The notes below the pieces were generated by a model. It was not told where the DNA came from. It saw only the letters and a program-made list of their open reading frames with translations, and made no database searches. Positions 55,559 through 63,939 of a stretch of DNA of 64,000 bases are shown one piece after another. This DNA comes from an uncultured Cellulophaga sp. (GTDB taxonomy: Bacteria > Bacteroidota > Bacteroidia > Flavobacteriales > Flavobacteriaceae). The DNA is taken from positions 512,756 through 576,755 of the forward strand of contig CANMEI010000001.1 of the NCBI GenBank assembly GCA_947496695.1, read 5' to 3'. Position numbers and translations under genes: made by a program. Position 1 is the first letter of the stretch, and each line of letters opens with the position of its first letter.

Positions 55559-56272
55559 ATGTTACAAAAAATAAACCTTGATCATATTTTATTTTTAGAT
55601 ATCGAAACGGTACCCGAACAACCAAGTTTTAATGAACTTGATGATGATAAAAAAGAACTCTGGGATCATAAATCAAAATATCAACGAAAAGAAGAATATA
55701 CGGCAGAAGAATTTTATGATCGAGCAGGTATATGGGCTGAGTTTGGTAAAATAGTATGTATTTCAGTAGGGTATTTTAATATTAATGAAGCTACAAGAAA
55801 ATTCAGGGTCACTACTTTTCATGGTGATGAACTAAAATTATTAATCGATTTTAAAAATTTATTAGAAAGTCATTTTAGCGCTCAAAAATATATGCTTTGT
55901 GGTCACAATGCCAAAGAATTTGACTTTCCATTTATAGCTAGAAGAATGTTGATTAATCGTATAGACTTACCCAATAAATTAAATATGTTCGGAAAAAAAC
56001 CATGGGAAATTCCGCATATAGATACTATGGAATTATGGAAATTTGGTGATTTCAAACATTACACTTCATTAAAGTTAATGGCCAATGTACTAGGTATTCC
56101 TTCTCCAAAAGGAGATATTGATGGTAGTATGGTTCGTGACATTTATTATAATGAAAACGATTTAAACCGTATTATAAAATACTGTGAATTAGATGTAGTT
56201 ACAACAGCTCAAGTATTTTTAAGACTGAGAAATGAAAATTTATTAGAAGCTGATGAAATTAAAAGTGTGTAG
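55559..56272 (+). CDS. 3'-5' exonuclease (PolB-associated exonuclease-2 type)
   Basis: 237 residues, RNase H-like fold. ExoI motif LFLDIETVPEQPSF (Asp and Glu), ExoII CGHNAKEFDFPFIARR, and ExoIII YCELDVVTTAQVFLR. Family PF10108. It is a single-domain nuclease of unknown pathway, perhaps in DNA repair. It is co-transcribed with the DUF4153 gene. Confidence 0.9.
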   Translation: MLQKINLDHILFLDIETVPEQPSFNELDDDKKELWDHKSKYQRKEEYTAEEFYDRAGIWAEFGKIVCISVGYFNINEATRKFRVTTFHGDELKLLIDFKNLLESHFSAQKYMLCGHNAKEFDFPFIARRMLINRIDLPNKLNMFGKKPWEIPHIDTMELWKFGDFKHYTSLKLMANVLGIPSPKGDIDGSMVRDIYYNENDLNRIIKYCELDVVTTAQVFLRLRNENLLEADEIKSV

Positions 56273-56364
56273 CATATAAACTGTTCCCGTTACACTACTC
56301 ACTTTTAAAATCAATAATTAATCTTATATTGAAATAAGCTTTTAATGACCCCAGACAAAATAGA

Positions 56365-56385
56365 AGAAGCGGAGAACCTCCTTCT
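56365..56385 (-). terminator. Possible weak terminator after the subtilase gene
   Basis: AGAA(gc)GGAG / CTCCTTCT forms an 8-bp stem with a bulge and a 3-nt loop. The following T run on the minus strand is poor (TCTATTTTG). Low support. Confidence 0.25.
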
Positions 56386-56405
56386 CTGTTAATATTCTTC
56401 ATAAT

Positions 56406-58622
56406 TTAATTTTTTATAAATTTCATTGAATGTTGTTCGCCATCTTCAAAAATAGTTAGGGAATATAAGCCTGACGATAAGTTATTTACTTGAATAGCTT
56501 CATCATCATCTACTTTTCCATTTTTTAGTATAGTACCTGAACTTGAAACAATACTATAATAAGCATTATCACTAAGCTCACCATTTATTTGTATTTGTTC
56601 TACAGTAGGGTTAGGATAGACAGTATATTTTAATTGTTCTTGAATTGCCAATTCTTCTGTAGTTAATTCAAAATTAGTATCCGTTGCTAAACCATTAAAA
56701 ACAAATGTTTTTACAGTAGAGTAATCAGAAAAAATATTCATTGAACAATTTGTTCTTACTTTTACTTCATAAGTGCTACCAACAGTTAAACCTTCTAATT
56801 GAATTGTATTTTCTTCAGGAAAAAGTGTTGTCCATTCTTCTGAATTTTCTTCTTTGTATTGTACTTCATAGAACGCATCTTCAATTGTTTTCCAATCAAC
56901 AGTAATTTCAGTTTCTTCTACTGTTGCAATACTAATTTCTTCAGGAGCTGTTGCAGTACATGTGGTTAAAGAAACATTTGAAACTATTAATGAGAAATTT
57001 TGTATATTATTAGTAATTTCCCCTTTGTGGCTTACTGTAATTGTATACGTGCCAGATGCATTTTCAATTTCAACTTTTTCAAAAGGGTCAACTAAATTAT
57101 CACCCTTTGTTGCATCAGCAGAAGCTGCTTTTGCGTTTAATTTCCAAGGGAAATATACATTATTATTTTCATCAGTAATTCTAATATCTAAATCATTAAC
57201 TAAAGCTGCTGTAGTATTATTAAGTTCTCCTTTGTTAATATATGTACCCGCAGGATCTGTCCAAGATATTGAAGCATAAAGTGTTTCTCCTTCTTCTGCT
57301 TCAATTGTATATGTATATGTTTCGTCTTGTATTAAAGTTTCTTCTGTAATTAAACTTGAAAACTCATCATTTTTAATAATTTCAGCTGCATTCTTAGCAT
57401 TAATTACACCCCAACCCATTTTATAATCTGGTCCTTTTTCATTTACATCATCAGCACTATGCAAAACCAAACCTTTTAAAGTAGCTGCTTTCATATATGT
57501 ACTATTTAAATTTGCATAGTACTCTTGTAATAATAACATTGTACTTGTTATACCTGGTGCTGCCATTGATGTGCCAGTATAAGTGTCATAACTTGTATTA
57601 TCAGTTGCTTCACTTGAATAAATATTTGCACCACAACCAGCAATATCTGGTTTAATACGACCATCATCAATTGGCCCAAGGCTACTGTAACTAGCTACCT
57701 CTGCATCTTTTAAATTACCATCACTATCTACATTAGTATCAACAGCAGCAACATTTATTCCGTTTTTAGAAGTAGAAAATCCAAGTAATAAATCAAATCC
57801 GTCTGAATTTGTACCGTAAATAGGATCATCATTATACTTTGAGATTTGTGCATTACCTGCTGCAGTTACCATTAAATAATATGGAGCATTGTACATGATT
57901 TCATCCCAATCTTGAGATACTTGAATGTAAGCACCAAAATACCAATCAGGCACATTAGTTGGTTGAATACCGTAAGAATGATTTGAAAGTAATAAACCAT
58001 CAGCAGCGGCGCTAATAACTTCTACTTTATCAGAACTCCAATCGTTAGTAATTGCAGTAGCACTATAAGCAACTCCTTTAGCTTTTGATTTTACTCCTGA
58101 AGATATCATAGTTCCTAAAACCATAGTTGCATGATCGCTTATAGTTGAAGTCTCATCAGTAATTGTTGCTCTAGAATTATATTCTTGGTGGGTTGGTAAG
58201 GCTACACCCGAATCCCAAATTCCAACCTGCATTCCTTCTCCACTTATTCCTAAATCTAACAAACCACCTTCGTATAAGGTGTTTGCTCTAGAAATTGCAC
58301 TCGTGTTGTCACTAAACGTACTGTAATACAAAGGCGTTCCATCTTCACCAATATCAACTAAAGAAACATCTTCTCCTGTTGCTAATTTTTCAGAAAGCTT
58401 CAATCCATTTGCCTTTGCATAGGCGTTTAGTTTAATTTGCTTAGCATCAAACTCTTTAATAAATCTGGCTCTTACACTACTTAAATTTCGTGCGCTGTAC
58501 TCAGACGCAATGCGTCTTTTTGATTCTTTAGTTTGTGCTGTAGCAAATGTTATATTGCCAATAGCAAATAACATTAAAACTGGCAGACAAACGCTCTTTG
58601 GGAAAGCAGTTGTATACTCCAT
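56406..58622 (-). CDS. Secreted S8 (subtilisin-like) serine protease with T9SS sorting domain
   Basis: 738 residues. Signal peptide about 1-30. S8 catalytic triad: D137 in VGIWDSGVALPTHQEY, H164 in ISDHATMVLGT, S352 in TGTSMAAPGITS; oxyanion N256 in TAAGN. After it come a P-domain-like beta region (about 435-560), a fibronectin type III domain (about 562-655) and a C-terminal type IX secretion tail (about 668-738: YTVYPNPTVEQIQINGEL, LSSGLYSLTIFEDGEQHSMKFI). It is exported through the Por system to the surface or medium. A TATATTTG box lies 28 nt upstream. Confidence 0.93.
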   Translation of the reverse strand: MEYTTAFPKSVCLPVLMLFAIGNITFATAQTKESKRRIASEYSARNLSSVRARFIKEFDAKQIKLNAYAKANGLKLSEKLATGEDVSLVDIGEDGTPLYYSTFSDNTSAISRANTLYEGGLLDLGISGEGMQVGIWDSGVALPTHQEYNSRATITDETSTISDHATMVLGTMISSGVKSKAKGVAYSATAITNDWSSDKVEVISAAADGLLLSNHSYGIQPTNVPDWYFGAYIQVSQDWDEIMYNAPYYLMVTAAGNAQISKYNDDPIYGTNSDGFDLLLGFSTSKNGINVAAVDTNVDSDGNLKDAEVASYSSLGPIDDGRIKPDIAGCGANIYSSEATDNTSYDTYTGTSMAAPGITSTMLLLQEYYANLNSTYMKAATLKGLVLHSADDVNEKGPDYKMGWGVINAKNAAEIIKNDEFSSLITEETLIQDETYTYTIEAEEGETLYASISWTDPAGTYINKGELNNTTAALVNDLDIRITDENNNVYFPWKLNAKAASADATKGDNLVDPFEKVEIENASGTYTITVSHKGEITNNIQNFSLIVSNVSLTTCTATAPEEISIATVEETEITVDWKTIEDAFYEVQYKEENSEEWTTLFPEENTIQLEGLTVGSTYEVKVRTNCSMNIFSDYSTVKTFVFNGLATDTNFELTTEELAIQEQLKYTVYPNPTVEQIQINGELSDNAYYSIVSSSGTILKNGKVDDDEAIQVNNLSSGLYSLTIFEDGEQHSMKFIKN

Positions 58623-58650
58623 TTTTGTAGATTCAGTAAGATTTGGACTA

Positions 58651-58658
58651 CAAATATA
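58651..58658 (-). promoter_or_regulatory. -7 box for the subtilase gene
   Basis: Minus-strand TATATTTG, 28 nt before the start codon. Confidence 0.5.
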
Positions 58659-58764
58659 TATGAACTACAACAAACCATCGATGAAAAACATGATTTATTC
58701 GCTGAAATACACTTATTTTATGATTTCAACAACTTTTAATGTTAAATTTTGAAGTGTTTTATGT

Positions 58765-59739
58765 TTATTTATTGAATTTCAATTGAATAAATACTGGAAA
58801 ATGATCACTATAACCACCCATATATCGCTTTCCAACATAAGTTCTATACGGACTACCTTTAAATTTACCCTTAAATTCAGTTAAAAAATGCTCATCAAAA
58901 ATATTAGCAACATGATAGCTATGGGTCTTTTTTTCGTAATTTAAAAAGCTGTGAGAAATAATGATTTGATCAAAAAGCATCCAACTAAATTTATAATTGG
59001 CACTACCCCTTTTTGGTGTTAGTAGCTTTTCCATTGGATTATATAATTTTTTTGTCTCCACCAATTTTTTTATACTAGCCGTTTTGGGTCCATCATTAAA
59101 ATCACCCATTACTATATAATTAGGTTCGGCATATTTTTCTTCAATGCTAGCCATAAAATCAATAAGTGTTTCGGAAGCTTTTATACGCTTATACTCCGTT
59201 TCATCACCACCATCACGCCTAGATGGCCAATGATTTACAAAAACATGTACCTCTTCACCATTTAGTTTGCCATGCACATATAAAATATCTCTAGTCATAT
59301 CTTGTGCTCCATCTAAATTATACACCATTAAAGGCAATGGTTTTGAACTTATTACCTCAAAATAACGCTTGTCATAAATAAGCGCATTATCAATACCACG
59401 CTCATCAGGCGAATCATAATGTAAATACGCGTAGTCTTCTTCTTTTAAATCATCAACATTAATAAGGTCTCTTAATACCGTTTTATTTTCAACTTCGGCA
59501 ACACCAACAAGTATTGGTGCTCTACCCGATGTTTTACGTCCTATTTTTGCAATTGTAGACCCTAATTTGTTTAACTTGCTCTTATAGCGTTTTGGAGTCC
59601 AATTTAAACGCCCGTTAGGGGTGTAATCTAAATCTAATTTTTTAGGATCATCTAACGTATCAAAAAGATTTTCTAAATTGTAGAAGGCAATAGTAAAAAG
59701 ACTTTGGTTGTCCTTTTTTTTAAAATAAGAAAAAAACAT
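58765..59739 (-). CDS. Endonuclease/exonuclease/phosphatase family protein
   Basis: 324 residues. EEP fold motifs: FYNLENLFDTLDDP, VGVAEVENKTVL (catalytic Glu), FVNHWPSRRDG, YIVMGDFNDGPK (Asp, Asn) and GGYSDHFPVFIQ (Asp-His). Typical flavobacterial form. It may cleave DNA, RNA or a phosphoester; whether it is secreted is unclear. Divergent from hflX. Confidence 0.92.
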   Translation of the reverse strand: MFFSYFKKKDNQSLFTIAFYNLENLFDTLDDPKKLDLDYTPNGRLNWTPKRYKSKLNKLGSTIAKIGRKTSGRAPILVGVAEVENKTVLRDLINVDDLKEEDYAYLHYDSPDERGIDNALIYDKRYFEVISSKPLPLMVYNLDGAQDMTRDILYVHGKLNGEEVHVFVNHWPSRRDGGDETEYKRIKASETLIDFMASIEEKYAEPNYIVMGDFNDGPKTASIKKLVETKKLYNPMEKLLTPKRGSANYKFSWMLFDQIIISHSFLNYEKKTHSYHVANIFDEHFLTEFKGKFKGSPYRTYVGKRYMGGYSDHFPVFIQLKFNK

Positions 59740-59758
59740 AATTTTAGAACTAGACTTT

Positions 59759-59766
59759 CAAAAATA
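59759..59766 (-). promoter_or_regulatory. -7 box for the EEP nuclease gene
   Basis: Minus-strand TATTTTTG, 19 nt before the start codon. Confidence 0.5.
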
Positions 59767-59790
59767 CAAAATAGCTACACTAGTATTCAT

Positions 59791-59798
59791 TAGATTTG
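59791..59798 (+). promoter_or_regulatory. -7 box for hflX
   Basis: TAGATTTG, 16 nt before the hflX ATG; back to back with the EEP promoter. Confidence 0.5.
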
Positions 59799-59814
59799 TA
59801 CTTTAATTTAGTAT

Positions 59815-61026
59815 ATGTTAGAGCAAAAAGAAATAGATTATGAACGCACGGTACTTATCGGCGTTGTCAATAAAGACCAAACAGAAGAAAAGGTAAAAGA
59901 ATATTTAGATGAACTAGAATTCTTAACCTATACTGCTGGTGGCGAAGTATATAAACGTTTTACTCAAAAAATAGATTTACCAAACCCAAAAACATACATT
60001 GGGAGTGGTAAAATGAAAGATGTTGAAGCTTATGTGGAGGAGCACAATATTGGGTGTGTTATTTTTGATGATGAATTATCGCCGGCACAACAACGTAATA
60101 TTGAAAAACAATTACGTTGTAAAATATTAGACCGTACCTTACTTATATTAGATATTTTCTCGCAACGTGCACAAACAAGTTATGCTCGTACACAAGTAGA
60201 ACTTGCACAATATGAATATTTATTGCCGCGTTTGACAGGACTTTGGACTCACTTAGAAAGACAAAAAGGGGGTATTGGTATGCGTGGACCTGGTGAAACG
60301 GAGATTGAAACGGATAGACGTATTGTTCGTGACCGAATTTCATTATTAAAGAAAAAGCTTTTAAAGATTGATAGGCAAATGGAAACCCAACGTGGGAACC
60401 GTGGCGCATTAGTTCGTGTGGCTTTAGTTGGGTATACCAACGTAGGTAAATCTACCTTAATGAATGTGGTGAGTAAAAGTGATGTATTTGCTGAAAACAA
60501 ATTGTTTGCAACACTTGATACTACCGTTCGTAAAGTAGTTATTGGCAACTTACCTTTTCTTTTAAGTGATACCGTTGGTTTTATTAGAAAACTACCAACG
60601 CAGTTAGTAGAGAGTTTTAAAGGTACCTTAGATGAGGTTCGCGAGGCTGATTTACTATTACATGTAGTTGATATTTCACATCCACAATTTGAAGAGCATA
60701 TAGCGTCTGTAAATAAGATTTTAGGTGAAATTGGTTCTGCTGATAAGAAAACGATTATGGTTTTTAATAAAATAGACCAATACCAGCATGAAACTATTGA
60801 AGAAGATGATTTAATTACAGAAAGAACAGAAATACACTATACCCTTAATGAGTGGCGCCAAACATGGATGCGTAAAGTTGGTGATAGAGCTTTATTTATC
60901 TCAGCCTTAAATAAAGATAACTTAGATGAATTTAGAAAAAGGGTATATGATGAGGTAAGAGATATACACGTAACACGATTCCCTTACAACAACTTTTTGT
61001 ACCCTGAGCATTTAGATGAATATTAA
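59815..61026 (+). CDS. hflX: GTPase HflX
   Basis: 403 residues. N-terminal HflX domain (LEFLTYTAGGEV, SGKMKDVEAYV, DDELSPAQQRNIEKQL, DRTLLILDIFSQRA), a coiled linker with MRGPGETEIETDRR, and the GTPase domain with VGYTNVGKSTLMN (G1), DTVGFIRKLP (G3) and FNKIDQ (G4). HflX splits or rescues stalled 70S ribosomes under stress. It ends in a strong terminator. Confidence 0.95.
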   Translation: MLEQKEIDYERTVLIGVVNKDQTEEKVKEYLDELEFLTYTAGGEVYKRFTQKIDLPNPKTYIGSGKMKDVEAYVEEHNIGCVIFDDELSPAQQRNIEKQLRCKILDRTLLILDIFSQRAQTSYARTQVELAQYEYLLPRLTGLWTHLERQKGGIGMRGPGETEIETDRRIVRDRISLLKKKLLKIDRQMETQRGNRGALVRVALVGYTNVGKSTLMNVVSKSDVFAENKLFATLDTTVRKVVIGNLPFLLSDTVGFIRKLPTQLVESFKGTLDEVREADLLLHVVDISHPQFEEHIASVNKILGEIGSADKKTIMVFNKIDQYQHETIEEDDLITERTEIHYTLNEWRQTWMRKVGDRALFISALNKDNLDEFRKRVYDEVRDIHVTRFPYNNFLYPEHLDEY

Positions 61027-61046
61027 AAGCTACTAACACCTATAGT

Positions 61047-61078
61047 AAAGCCTTTGAACTAAGTTCAAAGGCTTTTTT
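61047..61078 (+). terminator. Terminator of hflX
   Basis: 12-bp perfect arms AAAGCCTTTGAA / TTCAAAGGCTTT with a 5-nt loop, then TTT on the + strand. Confidence 0.85.
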
Positions 61079-61176
61079 AATTTCTTACATTTTAAATACT
61101 ACAAAAAAATACACCTTACCGAAAAAAAAAGCATTTCGTATAGTCCACAACATTATACATGCCATTCACAACAAAG

Positions 61177-61210
61177 TTTGAAATAAACTGAAAACTTCAT
61201 ATTATATTTG
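61177..61210 (+). promoter_or_regulatory. Complete consensus promoter with no gene start behind it
   Basis: TTTG (61177-61180), 22 nt, then TATATTTG (61203-61210): both elements of the Bacteroidota promoter at normal spacing. Transcription would begin about 61216, past the ATG at 61213, so that ATG would not be in the message. Confidence 0.6.
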
Positions 61211-61215
61211 ACATG

Positions 61216-61389
61216 TATTTGAGTAACGATGTTTTTCCCCAATTACAAAAATTATTTAAATACATAACGAGTGTCAAGGTTCCCAAACTGAAACACGAAT
61301 TAACAATACAAAAAGTATTACCCAAATACTTTGAAACCCTACTTATAAAATGCAAAAAACGCTCTCAAATAGTTGAGGGCGTTTTTTTT
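61216..61389 (+). ncRNA. Candidate small RNA of about 175 nt
   Basis: The stretch is bounded by a full promoter (61177-61210) and a hairpin with a run of eight T (61354-61389). Inside is a second hairpin AAAGTATT / AATACTTT (61312-61332). No good ORF lies within the predicted transcript. It could be a regulatory small RNA. Alternatively the terminator serves only the PH-domain gene on the other strand and the promoter match is chance. Confidence 0.4.
61354..61389. terminator. Hairpin terminator between candidate small RNA and PH-domain gene
   Basis: AAAAAACGCTCTCAA / TTGAGGGCGTTTTTT with a 4-nt loop; one T-G wobble on the + strand (A-C on the minus). Runs of T follow on both strands, longer on +. 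It lies 21 bp after the PH-domain stop. Confidence 0.8.
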
Positions 61390-61410
61390 ATTATAGTTTT
61401 AAATACAATA

Positions 61411-61788
61411 TTACATCACTTTACTAGCAAGGTATTTTTGAACCTCATATACATCAATACTTTTATTAAACTTTTTACTTACTGATGGTAAGTTCTCACT
61501 AGAAATCCAGATTTTTAACTCCGCATCTAAATCAAAAGTACCTGAGGTTTCTAATGAAAACCTTGATATGCTTTTGTAAGGCATAGATTTATATTCAACT
61601 TTACTGCCTGTAAGCCCTTGCACATCAATTAAAATTAAGCGTTTGTTGGTAAACATAAACGTATCACGCAATAGTTTAAAACCTAATTCAATAGTTTCCG
61701 TTTCCATTAACAAACGTCCGTATTTTTCAGTTAGTTTTTCAACAGAAACTTCACTCGCGTTCCCCAATAATTTATTTAATAATCCCAT
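61411..61788 (-). CDS. Bacterial PH domain protein
   Basis: 125 residues, almost all one bacterial pleckstrin-homology domain (bPH/DUF1696 type): GRLLMETETIELGFKLLRDTFMFTNKRLILIDVQGLTG, KVEYKSMPYKSISRFSLET and AELKIWISSE. MGLLNKLLGNASEVS is the usual N-terminal helix. Cytoplasmic; function unknown. It is followed by a strong terminator. The gap 61789-61915 to its right holds nothing recognisable. Confidence 0.9.
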   Translation of the reverse strand: MGLLNKLLGNASEVSVEKLTEKYGRLLMETETIELGFKLLRDTFMFTNKRLILIDVQGLTGSKVEYKSMPYKSISRFSLETSGTFDLDAELKIWISSENLPSVSKKFNKSIDVYEVQKYLASKVM

Positions 61789-61915
61789 GGTATTTTATAA
61801 TTAGTTGTTGTTATTTTTAACGATTTAGAGGAATAATGAAGTTGTTTGATTTTTACCTCAGTTCTTTGTTGGGTGCTGGGCTTTTTTTCTCAAGTTTTTA
61901 TTTCCGTATATTTTT

Positions 61916-62818
61916 TCAATTAAACAACTGTCTAAACTCCAAAGGTGAACGTTTTGTTTTTGCTCTGAATAACTTACTAAATGATTGAGAATGTTCAAAG
62001 CCTAATTCATAAGCAATCTCGCTAACTGAAAGATTTGTAGTTGATAATTTTTCTTTGGCTTTTTCTATTACTGCTTGTTGAATATATTGTTGTGTATTTA
62101 ATCCGGTAAGAGAACGTAACATATCGCTTAAATAGCGTTGTGAAAGTTTTAATTGAGAACAGATACATTTAACAGACGGTAAAATACTTTTCTTGTCGAA
62201 ATAGTCGTCTAAGAGTTTGTCTAACGAAGTAATGATATCGTGATTGACAGCTTTTCTTGTAATAAATTGTCTGCTATAAAAACGATTACTATAATTTAAA
62301 AGTAATTCAATCTGTGATACCAATACATCTTGGCTGAAACTGTCTATATTATTAGTTAATTCATCTGCTATGGAGGAAAATAAATTAGTTATAATTCCTT
62401 TCTCTTTTGCTGATAAAAATAAACCTTCCGATACATCGTAAGAGAAAAAACCATATTGATTTATTGTGTTTCCTAAAGGGTAATTTCGGATAAGGTCTTG
62501 ATGAAAATACAAAGCAAAACCTTGATAGTTATCTGTGTTTTCAGGCGAAAAAACAATTTGTTTAGGTTTTAAAAAAGCCAATCCACCTTCTTGAAAATCA
62601 TAATAACCTTGTCCGTATTTAGTTTGTCCTTTGAATGTTGGTTTAAAGGAAATTTTGTAAAAATCAATGCTTATCTTTTCTCCTTTTTTAAGCATTGAAG
62701 CCGAAACATCATTGTAATTAACGAGTGTGATTAATGGGTGTGGCGTTGCAGTAAGACCTAATTCTCGCACCAATTGTGATATGTTTTTAATATGATGTAT
62801 GTCTGTTTTTTGTATCAT
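61916..62818 (-). CDS. AraC family transcriptional regulator (partner of SDR gene)
   Basis: 300 residues. N-terminal AraC-ligand region with GLAFLKPKQIVFSPEN and a C-terminal double HTH: VKCICSQLKLSQRYLSDMLRSLTGLNTQQYIQ and NLSVSEIAYELGFEHSQSFSKLFRAKTKRSPLEFR. It lies 18 bp downstream of an SDR gene on the same strand and probably controls that operon. This AraC-SDR pairing is common and often carried on accessory DNA. Confidence 0.92.
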   Translation of the reverse strand: MIQKTDIHHIKNISQLVRELGLTATPHPLITLVNYNDVSASMLKKGEKISIDFYKISFKPTFKGQTKYGQGYYDFQEGGLAFLKPKQIVFSPENTDNYQGFALYFHQDLIRNYPLGNTINQYGFFSYDVSEGLFLSAKEKGIITNLFSSIADELTNNIDSFSQDVLVSQIELLLNYSNRFYSRQFITRKAVNHDIITSLDKLLDDYFDKKSILPSVKCICSQLKLSQRYLSDMLRSLTGLNTQQYIQQAVIEKAKEKLSTTNLSVSEIAYELGFEHSQSFSKLFRAKTKRSPLEFRQLFN

Positions 62819-62836
62819 TTCCTGTCATCAATATAA

Positions 62837-63574
62837 TCAATTTTGTTTTGATGGACGTATAATCATTTCACCAATTTCAACATCTTTTGGTTGACTGATA
62901 GCGTAAAGTACTGCATTAGCAATAGCTTTTGGTTTCATAGCCATTTGTTCCATTCCTTTTTCAATAGTAGTTTTCATTTCTTGATTTTTGATGTTACTTG
63001 TAAAATCTGTTTTCACAAACCCAGGCGAAATACCTGTAATTCTGATATTTCCATTACTTTCTTGTCTGTAAGCCTCCGCAATAGTACGAACAGCATTTTT
63101 TGTACCTGCATAAACACCTTGCATTGGAACAATTTTTATTCCCGAAGTAGATATAATATTTACGATATGTCCCGATTGTTGTTGTTTGAAAACAGGAATT
63201 ACAGAAGCCATTCCATACAACACACCTTTAAAATTAATATCAATCATTTCTTCCCAACCATCAATGTCTAACTCATCAATTCGGCTAAGTTGACTAACAC
63301 CAGCATTGTTTATAATTACATCTAATGTACCGTATTTATCAACTGCAAGTTTTACAAGCTTGGTCAAGTCGTCTTTTTGTCTTACATCTGTAACAGAAAA
63401 TTCAGCTTCTCCACCGTTGTTTTTAATTACTTTAACAAGTTGTTCCAATTGTTTTTCTCTTCTTGCACCAAGAACCACTTTTGCTCCATTCTTAGCCAAT
63501 ACAATAGCGGTGGCTTTTCCTATTCCGCTACTTGCTCCTGTAATTACAACTATTTTGCCTTTAAGTTTTTGCAT
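62837..63574 (-). CDS. SDR family oxidoreductase
   Basis: 245 residues. TGASSGIGKATAIVL is the cofactor loop, NNAGVSQ and IISTSGIKIVPMQGVYAGTKNAV give the Asn, Ser, Tyr (YAGTK) and Lys of the classical SDR site. GARREKQLEQL suggests preference for NADP(H). The substrate is unknown. First gene of an operon with the AraC regulator. Confidence 0.93.
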   Translation of the reverse strand: MQKLKGKIVVITGASSGIGKATAIVLAKNGAKVVLGARREKQLEQLVKVIKNNGGEAEFSVTDVRQKDDLTKLVKLAVDKYGTLDVIINNAGVSQLSRIDELDIDGWEEMIDINFKGVLYGMASVIPVFKQQQSGHIVNIISTSGIKIVPMQGVYAGTKNAVRTIAEAYRQESNGNIRITGISPGFVKTDFTSNIKNQEMKTTIEKGMEQMAMKPKAIANAVLYAISQPKDVEIGEMIIRPSKQN

Positions 63575-63711
63575 AATTTTTATTGCTTTATTCTATTGCA
63601 AAATTCTTAATTATCGTTTGATAAAAAGTAGCCAAATTGGTATTTGTTGTAGTCAAATTATGTTGAGTAGAGCATTGGTATAGTTTTTCGTTTTGTCTGT
63701 CTGTTGAATTC

Positions 63712-63939
63712 AGCACGATGTTGGTTTAGCCTTACACCCAACGCTTAAGCTAAGCGTAGTGTGGAGGCAAGGAAACTTTTCGTTTCCGTCTTAGCACGAA
63801 GCTAAAGCTTATTGTTTAATTTTATTTTTTCTTTATCAAAGCTAAATGCATAAGATTTAGCGACTTCATAAATATACATAGACCTTTCGTTTTTGCCCTA
63901 AATTCCGTATTACGTTTAGGTTTTGTGCCTGTTGCACAA
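63712..63939. repeat. Hairpin-rich stretch at the right end, possible edge of acquired DNA
   Basis: No gene was found in 63575-64000. The segment holds ACGCTTA-AGC-TAAGCGT (63741-63757) with outer ACAC/GTGT arms, GGAAAC-TTTTC-GTTTCC (63771-63787), TTAGC-ACGAA-GCTAA (63791-63805), TTGTGC-CTGTT-GCACAA (63923-63939) and a direct repeat AGCACGA (63712-63718, 63793-63799). GC is higher than in the neighbouring spacers. This density of dyads is unlike the other gaps and suggests a repeat family, recombination site or folded RNA. Confidence 0.5.

Noticed and set aside
61213..61485. 90-codon + strand frame starting just after a -7 box
   Set aside because: It runs through a strong terminator and into the antisense of the PH-domain gene; its ATG would lie at or before the transcription start.
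63721..63760. Possible integron attC site (GTTGGGT on the minus strand resembles GTTRRRY)
   Set aside because: No matching RYYYAAC partner was found at a sensible distance, and no integrase is in the window.
63802..63879. 25-codon minus-strand frame beginning MYIYEVAKSYAFSFDKEKI
   Set aside because: It reads as protein but ends inside a hairpin, has no promoter or family match, and may be part of a repeat.
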